Positions 6,932-14,089 of a stretch of 15,247 bases of DNA are shown one piece after another. The notes below the pieces were generated by a model. The model was not told the origin of the DNA and ran no database searches. It saw only the letters and a program-made list of their open reading frames with translations. Both the position numbers and the translations under genes were made by a program. The DNA is from JAJYZP01 sp049964535 (lineage in GTDB: Bacteria; Actinomycetota; Acidimicrobiia; Acidimicrobiales; Acidimicrobiaceae), in assembly GCA_049964535.1 (NCBI GenBank), contig JBMFXG010000046.1, positions 1 through 15,247 of the forward strand. Reading direction: 5' to 3'. The first letter of the stretch is position 1; each line of letters starts with the position of its first letter.

Positions 6932-8524
6932 CTAGTGCGAAGGTGCGGTCGCACCCGCGCTGGCGACGATGAAGTCCTTCGATCGAATCAGCGCGAAGGA
7001 GAGGACCGCCGCCGCCGCACTCACAATCGCGGCAACGAGCAAGATCTCATTGAGGGCCGTGGTGAAGCTCCCTTGAATAACGAGACCGAGTTCACCACGC
7101 TGCGCGGGCGCAACGAGCGTAAAGAGTCCGCCGACCGACCCTCCTTCGAGACCGTTGACGATCGCTCCCGCCGGTACATGGAGACCATGGCTCGCCACTC
7201 CAGATGTAACCGCACTTTGAAGCCTGTTGGCAAAGATCGTCCCGAGCAGGGCAATACCCGTTGCAATGCCAATCTGGCGAAAGGTCGAATTAATTCCTGA
7301 GGCCATGCCAGACTGACGTGGGTGCACAACGCCAACGGCAGTAGACGCAAGAGGTGGGTTGATGAAGCCAACACCTATACCGCCAATAATCAAGCCTGGG
7401 ATGAGATGCGTCCAGTGAGAGGTAGCGCTCAGATTGCGCATGAGCAAGAGTCCAACAGCGACGAGCGCAAGACCGGGACCAATGAGCGCTCGAATCGGCA
7501 CCTTCGATGTCAATCGGCCGGTTATCCCCGCAACCACCATGATCCCCCCGGAGAGCACAAGTAGGCGAAGTCCCGTCTGCAGGGCACTATACCCAAGGAC
7601 GTTTTGCAGGTAGAGCACAAGGTAGAGCAAGACCGAGAATATTCCAGCTGAAACACCGAAGGCCGCAATCGAGCCACCGGTAAAGGTTGGGAGGCGAAAG
7701 AGGGAGAGGTCGAACATTGCGTGCTCGCTCCGAAACTCCACGACGATGAAGGCCGCAATCGCTACTGCGGCGACCACGAGCGCAACCGTCACTCGAGTGG
7801 ACCCAAACCCCGCCGAGCCGGACTCGATCAGACCATAGACGAGGCTCGCCAGACCCACCGTCAGGAGGATAAATCCGGGCCAATCGATCTTCTTTGCATG
7901 CTCGTTCTTGGACTCCACCACCTTGGCGAAGGTCACTACCACGGCAACGACCCCGATCGGTACGTTGACAAAAAAGATGTAACGCCACGAGAGGCCGGTG
8001 ACGAGTGCGCCACCCACGATCGGGCCGACCGCAACCGCAACTCCGGTGATCGCCCCCCACACACCAAACGCTAGACCTCGGTCCCTGCCGTGAAAGGCGT
8101 TCGCCAACAGGGCTAACGAGACCGCGAACATGATCGCTCCACCGATCCCTTGCAGGGCTCTCGACAGCTCCAACATCAAGGGGTTCTGCGCGGCTCCACA
8201 AAGTGCGGAAGCTGCGGTAAAGACGACGAGCCCAACCATCCAGAGCTTTCGACGACCGAGAAGGTCCGCGAGTGAACCCGCAGTAAGCAAGAAGGTCGCT
8301 AGCGTCAACGCATAGGCGTCCACGACCCACTGAAGGTCGGCGAAACTCGACTTGAGCGACGTCTGAATAGCGGGGAGCGCCACGTTCACAATCGTGATGT
8401 CGAGTAGCAACATGAACGTACCAAGGCAGACAGCGGTCAACGTCCACCACTTCGGGTCGATCTCCTTCGCGGTTGGTCCTTCGTTGCTCTCTACAAGATG
8501 TTCCTGCACTATCTCATCGGGCAT
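6932..8524 (-). CDS. DHA2-family (EmrB/QacA-type) MFS drug:H+ antiporter, 14 TM
   Basis: A 530-residue inner-membrane exporter expected to expel drugs or toxic organics in exchange for protons. Family signatures are all present: LDITIVNVALP (41-51, motif D1 in TM1), GSLADLLGRRK (83-93, motif A), SRALQGIGGA (121-130, motif B), GAITGVAVAVGPIVGGAL (157-174, antiporter motif C), and SWRYIFFVNVPIG (179-191), which is typical of DHA2. Length is normal for 14-TM members, and hydrophobic helices continue to about residue 515. The N-terminus (residues 1-25) is acidic and cytoplasmic. Start ATG 8524 has only a weak ribosome site, but no better start precedes TM1. No TetR/MarR regulator gene adjoins it, so control is unclear. 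The substrate cannot be told from sequence. Confidence 0.95.
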   Translation of the reverse strand: MPDEIVQEHLVESNEGPTAKEIDPKWWTLTAVCLGTFMLLLDITIVNVALPAIQTSLKSSFADLQWVVDAYALTLATFLLTAGSLADLLGRRKLWMVGLVVFTAASALCGAAQNPLMLELSRALQGIGGAIMFAVSLALLANAFHGRDRGLAFGVWGAITGVAVAVGPIVGGALVTGLSWRYIFFVNVPIGVVAVVVTFAKVVESKNEHAKKIDWPGFILLTVGLASLVYGLIESGSAGFGSTRVTVALVVAAVAIAAFIVVEFRSEHAMFDLSLFRLPTFTGGSIAAFGVSAGIFSVLLYLVLYLQNVLGYSALQTGLRLLVLSGGIMVVAGITGRLTSKVPIRALIGPGLALVAVGLLLMRNLSATSHWTHLIPGLIIGGIGVGFINPPLASTAVGVVHPRQSGMASGINSTFRQIGIATGIALLGTIFANRLQSAVTSGVASHGLHVPAGAIVNGLEGGSVGGLFTLVAPAQRGELGLVIQGSFTTALNEILLVAAIVSAAAAVLSFALIRSKDFIVASAGATAPSH

Positions 8525-8860
8525 TAAACCAGACTAACCGCAGACCGTACTTAGCGATAAGCCACGTCTCGGTCGGCGCAGTACGAGGCGAGATCTTCCG
8601 ATCTGGCAACCCGTCCGAGAGTGAGCAATCACAAAGGAGATCACCGGCTCTCTCCAAAGGACATCGTTACAAAGTGAACTCTCATCGGTAGCGAGGGTCG
8701 ACGACACTACGCACCGCGCAACCACCAGCCCACCTCTCGGGCCTAGATCCAACGATGGGCCAATGCCGAGCGGCGGCGCACCACCTACAATACGGTCATT
8801 GCGCCCCGTGTCACCTGACCGTCACCTCGGTGCACGGGGACAGAGAGATAAGGATATCGA
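8525..8860. other. Intergenic stretch of 336 bases between GDT1-like and exporter genes
   Basis: Contains the hairpin at 8804-8839 just after the GDT1-like stop and, further on, the presumed upstream region of the exporter. An imperfect inverted repeat AGATC-TTCC-GATCT (about 8591-8604) lies about 70 bases before the exporter start and could be an operator, but evidence is weak. No gene is seen. Confidence 0.4.
8804..8839 (-). terminator. Long GC-rich hairpin after the GDT1-like gene
   Basis: CCCCGTG-T-CACC (8804-8815) pairs with GGTGCACGGGG (8829-8839): an 11-bp stem with one bulged T and a 13-base loop that itself contains TGACCGTCA. It begins 21 bases past the stop codon of the 8861-9445 gene in its reading direction. 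There is no U-tract after the stem, so it is either a non-canonical terminator or an mRNA 3'-end stabiliser. Confidence 0.5.
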
Positions 8861-9445
8861 CTAGCTCAGCAAGGTCAACAACCCGCCGGCAGTCAAACCA
8901 ATCGCAGCGACGATCTCTAAGGAAGAATCGGGAATCCTCGAGAGAAAACGTGAGAGATGTACCGCTATGAACACGGCGACTACGACGCCGAGCGATGCCC
9001 CGAGGGCAACGACGAGGGGTTGTTGGAAGCGGGCAGCGAGACTCGTCGTGGCAACTTGTGTCAGGTCCCCAATCTCGGCGATGAAGGTGATGACGAAGGC
9101 GACCACAAACTGCGACCTGCCCTCAAGCCGTTGACGAAGACCGGTCAACACCGACTCCTCTTCGGGTTCTCGCCGAATCACCTGCACCACCAGATAGATT
9201 GCGAGACCGAAGAGAACCAGCGCCGTCCCATCGTGCACCACCGTACTCCCAAGCCCCGACAACAGCTGACCGAGATAGGACGCAAGGAACGACCAGGTGA
9301 CCAGCGCCAACGAAGCTCCAAAGAAAGTGATCTTCCGAGATATCGTTCGAGCCAAGACTATCGATGGGATCATCGTCTTATCGGGTAACTCTGCGACCAG
9401 GTTCAGGACCGCACTAGAGAGAAAAACGAGCGCTAGCGGCGCCAT
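8861..9445 (-). CDS. TMEM165/GDT1 (UPF0016) family divalent-cation transporter
   Basis: A 194-residue membrane protein of the usual length for bacterial two-repeat GDT1 proteins, which move Mn2+ and/or Ca2+ across the cytoplasmic membrane, probably in exchange for protons. The two diagnostic E-x-x-D motifs are present: ELPDKT (19-24) in the first helix and EIGDLTQ (124-130) in the second repeat. ELPDKT rather than ELGDKT is, to my knowledge, common in actinobacteria. About six hydrophobic helices surround a charged cytoplasmic loop (RREPEEESVLTGLRQRLEGR, 91-110). Start ATG 9445 has a near-perfect ribosome site, TAGGAGGT, at 8 bases, the best in the window. I looked upstream for a yybP-ykoY manganese riboswitch and did not recognise one. 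The interrupted small membrane ORF at 9653-9856 lies upstream on the same strand. Confidence 0.93.
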   Translation of the reverse strand: MAPLALVFLSSAVLNLVAELPDKTMIPSIVLARTISRKITFFGASLALVTWSFLASYLGQLLSGLGSTVVHDGTALVLFGLAIYLVVQVIRREPEEESVLTGLRQRLEGRSQFVVAFVITFIAEIGDLTQVATTSLAARFQQPLVVALGASLGVVVAVFIAVHLSRFLSRIPDSSLEIVAAIGLTAGGLLTLLS

Positions 9446-9652
9446 AGCGGTAACCTCCTACTGCAAGATATTCAGTGTAGGTCCCCATTCGCACACCGAC
9501 GGGAGACCTCCACAGAGCTCTGACGAGACACGGGCACAGGACCGGCGTACCTACCTCTCTGAGCCTCCTGTGAGAGCGCCCTCTTCGCACACGCTTGGCA
9601 GCTCGATCCGGTGAAGGCTCTCTTTTCCTCATAGTGGTCAGAGCCACCGGGA
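9446..9652. other. Leader/intergenic region upstream of the GDT1-like gene
   Basis: About 207 bases between the small membrane ORF and the GDT1-like gene. It holds the strong TAGGAGGT ribosome site (about 9454-9461 on the minus strand) and presumably the promoter. I see no convincing Mn riboswitch or terminator. Confidence 0.35.
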
Positions 9653-9856
9653 TCAACTGGCGTTCTGACGCTTCACTAACAGGGCACTCTTGACCGGTGG
9701 CTCAGATTCATCGAGTTCTCCACGATAGCCATATCCAATCAGGATCAACGAGAGCACCAAGGCAAGTCCGTGTTGCAAGATCCAAGATCAAGGAATCACG
9801 AGGAGCCCGAGCACACCTCCACGACGCCTGCGAGCCAGGACCTCGCTTGCGGCCAT
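9653..9856 (-). pseudogene. Small two-helix membrane protein interrupted by an in-frame TGA
   Basis: From ATG 9856 the frame reads MAASEVLARRRRGGVLGLLV-IP, then TGA at 9790-9788. In the same frame it continues SWILQHGLALVLSLILIGYG, YRGELDESEPPVKSALLVKR, QNAS and a TGA at 9655-9653. Without the internal stop it would be 67 residues: a basic N-terminus, a short hydrophobic segment, a clear transmembrane helix (about residues 26-43) and an acidic then basic tail. The stop could come from TGG (Trp-Ser-Trp). The hydrophobic helix directly after the stop, in the same frame, is what makes me believe in this gene. No good Shine-Dalgarno precedes ATG 9856. It may instead be chance, or two separate pieces. 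The family is unknown. It is divergent from the 9934 gene and upstream of the GDT1-like gene. Confidence 0.45.
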
Positions 9857-9907
9857 CGAAGGAGGCTCGAGAGCTCAACGAAAAAATGCTCCATCACCAG
9901 CTCTGTA

Positions 9908-9933
9908 AGAAGTAATACTGTAATCTTGTAAGC
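9908..9933 (+). promoter_or_regulatory. AT-rich segment just before the 9934 gene; possible -10 for a leaderless mRNA
   Basis: The bases before ATG 9934 are unusually AT-rich and lack a Shine-Dalgarno site. TAATCT (about 9921-9926), preceded by CTG, resembles an actinobacterial -10 box placed about 7 bases before the start codon, which is the spacing expected of leaderless transcripts. No clear -35 was seen. TGTAA occurs three times within about 25 bases. Confidence 0.3.
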
Positions 9934-10392
9934 ATGCGAGACATTATCGATACGGTCACGAGCCGGATCCCACCATCGTGGTTTCTTGGCGCTCCTGAAG
10001 TTACTGTCGACGACGACGAGATCCTCTGTATCGGTCGATTAGCGGAGACGACAGATCCAACTGAGTTTCGTGAACGTTCACGAGCACAGCGCGTCGAGAT
10101 CGCGCAAGCAATCGAGCGTCTCTATCGGCGGTCGGTCTCATGGGGAGTTGATGTTGGAGACAAGCGAATCATCTTCACCTCTCAGAGTACGCCCGTCATG
10201 ACTCGTCTCAAAATGAGCGAACGACTAGTACTCGACACACTGGTCCATAGCGGCGTCGCACGTTCGCGAAGCGACGCACTGCAGTGGTGCGTCAAGCTTG
10301 TCGGAAAACACGAAGCAGAGTGGTTGAACGAGCTCCAAGGCGTTCTTGAAGACGTCCGAAAGGTACGGTCTGAGGGGCCAACGGTGCCGTGA
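9934..10392 (+). CDS. Conserved actinobacterial protein of unknown function
   Basis: A 152-residue soluble protein with no signal peptide or membrane segment. The N-terminal half (PPSWFLGAPEVTVDDDEILCI, then GRLAE) looks like a small beta-rich domain. The middle (FRERSRAQRVEIAQAIERLYR, residues 47-67) is a basic helix. The most conserved block is SVSWGVDVGDKRIIFTS then PVMTRLKMSERLVLDTLVHSG, VARSRSDALQWCVKLVG (about residues 68-124). The sequence MTRLKMSERLVLDTLV..GVARSRSDAL has the look of a ribbon-helix-helix or CopG-like DNA-binding segment. I recognise this as a family widely conserved in actinobacteria with no assigned role. That recognition is from memory, and the DNA-binding idea is inference. 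The start is supported by the AT-rich upstream segment. The stop overlaps a GTG that opens a 77-codon frame. Confidence 0.88.
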   Translation: MRDIIDTVTSRIPPSWFLGAPEVTVDDDEILCIGRLAETTDPTEFRERSRAQRVEIAQAIERLYRRSVSWGVDVGDKRIIFTSQSTPVMTRLKMSERLVLDTLVHSGVARSRSDALQWCVKLVGKHEAEWLNELQGVLEDVRKVRSEGPTVP

Positions 10393-10622
10393 TCGAGCTC
10401 GCTCAAGAGCTCAAAGCATCCTGTCACTGTGGTCAAACACCGCCGTTCGGAGCAGCGTACTACGACCCTTACTCGGGGTTTTATCCATTCGTTGCCCCAA
10501 GTGTTCGCCTCGACGCTCACGAGGCTCGCTCTCTGAGCTGTCGACGCCGCATCGACCACGTCGCCGGCTCTCCTTCGTTCAACGCTACCTTCTTCCACGG
10601 AGACCAGACCGCTCGAGCATGA
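10389..10622 (+). CDS. Possible small protein translationally coupled to the 9934 gene
   Basis: A 77-codon frame starts with GTG 10389 in a GTGA overlap with the stop of the preceding gene, a classic coupling arrangement. It ends at TGA 10622, just before a 9-bp inverted repeat. The translation contains CHCGQTPPFGAAYYDPYSGF and later single Cys and His residues (SLSCRR, IDHVAG), so a metal-binding role is conceivable, but it lacks a clean CxxC pair set. Codon composition is only moderately coding-like. Another plus frame and a minus frame are also open here, so this may be chance. It is unrecognised; I report it because of the overlap and the following hairpin. Confidence 0.3.
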   Translation: MIELAQELKASCHCGQTPPFGAAYYDPYSGFYPFVAPSVRLDAHEARSLSCRRRIDHVAGSPSFNATFFHGDQTARA

Positions 10623-10631
10623 GATCGCCTG

Positions 10632-10667
10632 TGCGACCTCCTTGTGCGAAAATCAAACGAGGTCGCA
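10632..10667. terminator. Perfect 9-bp inverted repeat between convergent genes
   Basis: TGCGACCTC (10632-10640) and GAGGTCGCA (10659-10667) are perfect inverted copies separated by 18 bases. The repeat lies between the plus-strand 9934/10389 genes and the converging MCP remnant (-), a position expected of a bidirectional terminator. No T-tract flanks it, so an operator-like site is the alternative. Confidence 0.45.
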
Positions 10668-10690
10668 AGGAAAAGGCAGGTGGAGTAGAC

Positions 10691-12622
10691 CTATCCTTGT
10701 GCTCGGACTGTCGCGAGAACCGAAAACTTGGAGACCACCGGGGAGCTCCCAGAGTGAGTCCGGAATCGCTCTTCGGGCCATGCCTGAGCAGATCTTCTCG
10801 TCGGTGGGACATAGCCGACCTCAGAGATGATGGTGGTATCCACCGTCGGAGCGACCCACCTGCGCTCACCGTGTCGGCGCTCGACAATGTAGGCGATCCG
10901 AAGGCTTCCCCAGTGTCGACCGGCCACGCGCAGTGGAGCCGAGACATCCTTGACGACCTGAAACTCGCCCTCACCGAGCTCTCTTCGATAGGTCTGAAGC
11001 CGAAATGGCATCAAATTTCGAGCAGCCGCCAACCCAGTGGGATCGTCAAATATTCTTCTGTTTCGAGCGTTCGCAGCGTTCCAAATCGGATCCTCGCCCG
11101 ATGGAAGTGAGAACTTTCGATTGTGTGTGGGAAAATAGCCATTTCGGTCCACGCACGCAGCAAAGACGATCAGTGGAGAGAAGGAGAGAATCTCCTCTTG
11201 GAACGGCGCCAACGTTGCATCGGTAAATGTTACGAAGCGGGTCGTATACTGCGTTGGATTTGTACCGGGAACTGCAACATAGTCCTCATCGAAGAGATCT
11301 TCGAGCGTCATCTCTCTCGAGGTCACTGCATGGTTGAAAACGGATTCGATTTGACGGGACCTCTGAAGTACTTCGACGACAAAGGGGGGCATCGGTCGTC
11401 GTAACACCTGCCTGAATGGAGAGTTGAACGAGCCCCTCCGCAGACTCCAAGAGCTCACCAAGACGCGAAGTAGCGGCGGAGATCTGAGAGCTCGAGTCGT
11501 CGACTCCGGCAAAAAGCGACGGTAGCGAGGCGCTGAAGGTCGATATCTGCTCGGTGGCGGCGGCCGAGAACGCTGCGATCTGGTGAGCTCGATCATCGAG
11601 TCGGATCATCTCGGTCTCGCTTCTCTCGAGAGCGTTGTAGACCACTCCCGTGCTGGTCGCAGCCGCTTCCGCACCACTGCGGGCCTCAGCTGTCGAACTT
11701 GATAGCTCAGCGACTGCCGCAGCGAGCAGCCTTCGCGTCTCATCGATCGACGTGGCAGCTGCGATCGTCTGATCTGCGAGATCTCGGATAGAGTTCGCTA
11801 TCACCTTGAAACCAGAGCCGAACGCTCCCTATCAACTAGCTTCAATATGACGTTCAGTGCAAGAATATGGGTCTGTTGCGCGATCTTGTCGATATGGCGA
11901 GCGATATCACCGACGTCTCTCATGTCAGCTTGCAATCGAGCGAGATGATCGCTCGTTGCACTCAGCCACGTCGTTACGGTCGAAACCTTATCGAGAGCGA
12001 CGTGCATCTCATCTTTGGATCAAATGACCTCGCTCGTAACCGCCTGGGTCGAAGTCGAGACCGCCTGAGCACCCTCAGCGAGCGTATCATTGCCATGACG
12101 CAACTCTTCGACTGTGATCGTGAGCTCTTGGAAGAGCGCCACCTGCTCCGAGATAGTCCGCTGGACCGACTCGATATTGCCTGTGACCTCGATAACGGTC
12201 AGGCCAACGCTTCCAGAGAGATCCGCTATCGCTCCAATCGCACGAGAAGTGCCATCGTTCGTCGGCCTTGACGGCCCCTCCACTGCGCGTCGCTTCATGC
12301 GAGTCGTTTTCCCTCCCAGGCCCATCGTCCTCTGAGCAGTGGCCTCGGCTAAAGCTTCGACAACCTCAGAACTGCTCTTGAACGCTTTGGCGAAAGGAGG
12401 TTTCACGCTACGTCGGACCGATTGAACGCACTCGAACCACTCCCTGCCACCAAGACGCTCGCTCCCGACGAACGCAGTATCGAAGTTCAAGAACTGACCC
12501 CACTGCAACTCACACCTAGTCAATGAGGTGAAGTGCGACCATAAGGACGTACGCTCTGAGAAAGAGTTCGAAATGGTCAAACGTCTCACTGAGAGGGTAT
12601 CGACGCTAACCCCATTGGTCAC
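10691..12622 (-). pseudogene. Soluble methyl-accepting chemotaxis protein, inactivated
   Basis: Minus-strand pieces in order rebuild one chemoreceptor without transmembrane helices. The N-terminal part (12622-12023) includes SSSEVVEALAEATAQRTMGLG and a coiled coil up to VTSEVI. An in-frame TGA at 12022-12020 follows, then the coding continues to the signalling hairpin DKIAQQTHILALNVIL (about 11850). One base is missing near 11842-11845, after which the family frame reads EAS, two stops (11834-11829), then GSGFKVIANSIRDLADQT, matching the canonical hairpin return strand. The coiled coil continues to LVQLSIQAGV. A G6 run (11384-11389; C6 on the coding strand) causes a further shift. The last frame carries the family's C-terminal sensor-like domain: QYTTRF, VDRNGYFPTHNRKFS, DPIWNAANARNRRIFDD, LQTYRREL, GRHWGSLRIAY. 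The domain ends near 10880; the rest to 10691 is probably read-through. Several lesions of different kinds argue for a true pseudogene. Confidence 0.88.
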
Positions 12623-12696
12623 ACGTAACCGTGCCGGTGGAAAGACCTAGACCCATGACTCGAACAAGAAGATCCCAAGAGAGGTCGGAGAGTGCG

Positions 12697-13443
12697 ATGA
12701 GAGACTACGCAGTTGTCACAGGTGCTGGTGGGGGAATCGGCTCAGCTATCGTTGACGAGCTGACCACAAACGGAACACTCGTGATTGCGTGTGACGTCGC
12801 CGAATCCGCGCTAGCAGCGCTCGTTGACCGCCTCGGAGCACGTGTGGTTCCCCACGTGCTCGACGTCACCGAACGCTCTGCGGTCTTCGACGCTGCGAGC
12901 TTAATCCTAGAGAGATACGGTCCACCAAGTTCGCTCGTCTGTGCCGCCGGCATCAATCCACTGGCCCCAACGACCGAAGCCATCACCGCCGAGCTCTACA
13001 ACGCCGTCATGGCAGTCAACGTAGAGGGCTGCTTCACGACCTGCCAGGCCTTCATTCCCGCAATGGCAGAGCAGGGCCGAGGATCGGTCGTCAACGTGGC
13101 CTCAGTCTCAGGACTGTTGGGTTGGGGAGGCACGAGTGTGTACTCAGCTTCAAAGGGTGCAGTACTAGCGCTGACCCGAGCACTTGCAACGGAGTACGCT
13201 CGGCGAGGCGTGCGAGTCAATGCGGTCTGCCCAGGTTCGATTCGAACCGAGATGGTGATGGCAAACCTTCGAGCAAGAGACGAGGTCGAGGAGGGCCTAC
13301 GGCGAATTGGCGAGATCCACCCGCTCGGGCGCATCGGAGAACCAGACGAAGTGGCCGGCGTGGTCGGGTTTCTCTTGAGCGACAAGGCATCGTTCGTTAC
13401 CGGTGCATCGGTGACCGTGGACGGAGGGTTGAGCATCGCCTAA
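12697..13443 (+). CDS. Classical SDR-family NAD(P)-dependent dehydrogenase/reductase
   Basis: A 248-residue cytosolic oxidoreductase of usual length, intact. Cofactor motif TGAGGGIG (residues 8-15), acidic Asp33 at the end of strand beta-2 (IACD), which favours NAD(H) over NADP(H), and Asp57 in LDVT. The catalytic tetrad is complete: Asn109 (MAVNVEG), Ser136 (NVASVSG), Tyr149 and Lys153 (YSASK). CAAG replaces the usual NNAG at 82-85. PG (179-180), and the C-terminal GASVTVDGG (236-244) are standard. I chose ATG 12697 because GGAG lies 6 bases upstream and the protein then starts right before the Rossmann fold. Upstream in-frame codons to GTG 12631 would add 22 charged residues. It is divergent from the MCP remnant and co-directional with the hydantoinase 650 bases on. 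The substrate is unknown; similarity to 3-oxoacyl-ACP reductase/glucose dehydrogenase types is generic. Confidence 0.95.
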   Translation: MRDYAVVTGAGGGIGSAIVDELTTNGTLVIACDVAESALAALVDRLGARVVPHVLDVTERSAVFDAASLILERYGPPSSLVCAAGINPLAPTTEAITAELYNAVMAVNVEGCFTTCQAFIPAMAEQGRGSVVNVASVSGLLGWGGTSVYSASKGAVLALTRALATEYARRGVRVNAVCPGSIRTEMVMANLRARDEVEEGLRRIGEIHPLGRIGEPDEVAGVVGFLLSDKASFVTGASVTVDGGLSIA

Positions 13444-13628
13444 GGCACCCAGAAGGACCTAGAGGGCCTGCTAGCGCCGATACCTCGCTTCTTCGAACCG
13501 ATGTCAGCCGTGGAACCTTCTCACCAGCGCCGTGCCCGGGCCGCGGTGCATATACTCAGCTCTCGCCCGGCCCTCAAGCGATCGTCACTGAGACTTGATC
13601 GCTCAGCCCAACGGTCGTCACCGCATCG

Positions 13629-14081
13629 TTGCAGCTCACACCTTGCGCTCACAACAGGATCAGAGTGTTTGCTCCGACCGTATTGATGGACGACAATCGA
13701 ATCCATAGAGAACGATCTGGTGGCGGAGTGCGCACGAGCCGCTCCTGCATCCATTTAGGGACCAAAGAGAACCGAAGCGTGCCGCTGGAGGAGACGGGAT
13801 ACAACTGGAGGGTTCACACTTGCAGCCATGCATCTTCGATCGCTCACAGTGAGACCTTTAGCGAGAGCTATAGTCGATGCATCGACGTCACACCCCAACA
13901 ACTAAGGCCCAAGAGGGCCGCTCTCACGCTCTACGAAGGTCGTCACGGAGAGGATCCATCCTCGACGTACACGCCGATCGGAGATACGCAGATACTCACC
14001 ACGTACCTCCGCACCCGAGATCTCCTTGAGCTTGAAGACCGCCTCGTCGAGTCCTGGCACCAACCACGAGAGAGGAAGTAA
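13629..14081 (+). CDS. Uncertain ORF upstream of the hydantoinase; possible gene relic
   Basis: A 150-codon frame ends at TAA 14081, 8 bases before the hydantoinase ATG. Its first half looks random. The last 85 codons look more protein-like: HASSIAHSETFSES, DVTPQQLRPKRAALTLYEG, STYTPIGDTQILTTYLRTRD, LLELEDRLVESWHQ. The order HA..ET, a Pro-Lys-Arg stretch, GD, then an LLE..DRLV helix weakly recalls the C-terminal half of creatininase-family amidohydrolases (HAGExETS ... GDP ... LLE), which would fit next to a hydantoinase. Key residues (Glu in HAGE, Pro in GDP) are missing and the match is from memory, so this is speculation. The 185 bases between 13444 and 13628 hold no gene that I can support. 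The ORF may be noncoding. Confidence 0.25.
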   Translation: MQLTPCAHNRIRVFAPTVLMDDNRIHRERSGGGVRTSRSCIHLGTKENRSVPLEETGYNWRVHTCSHASSIAHSETFSESYSRCIDVTPQQLRPKRAALTLYEGRHGEDPSSTYTPIGDTQILTTYLRTRDLLELEDRLVESWHQPRERK

Positions 14082-14089
14082 TCGTTACC

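Noticed and set aside
7587..8450. 287-codon minus-strand ORF inside the exporter
   Set aside because: Alternate frame of the DHA2 gene, rich in Arg, Cys and Trp. The exporter frame carries every family motif.
8592..8604. GATCTTCCGATCT, nearly identical to the end of a common sequencing adapter
   Set aside because: Only 13 bases with one mismatch, no longer adapter match on either side, and it sits in plausible intergenic DNA. Chance or a palindromic operator-like site is more likely.
9446..9652. Possible yybP-ykoY manganese riboswitch upstream of the GDT1-like gene
   Set aside because: I could not find the conserved loop sequences or paired elements, only an excellent ribosome binding site.
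10346..11110. 254-codon plus-strand ORF
   Set aside because: Crosses the 77-codon frame, the inverted repeat and the antisense of the MCP C-terminal domain. Composition is Arg/Ser-rich with no recognisable domain.
9788..12022. TGA recoded as an amino acid in this organism
   Set aside because: Several intact genes (3034-4389, 4881-6320, 9934-10392) end at TGA at family-typical lengths, and the damaged genes also contain TAG and frameshifts. Simple decay explains the internal TGAs.
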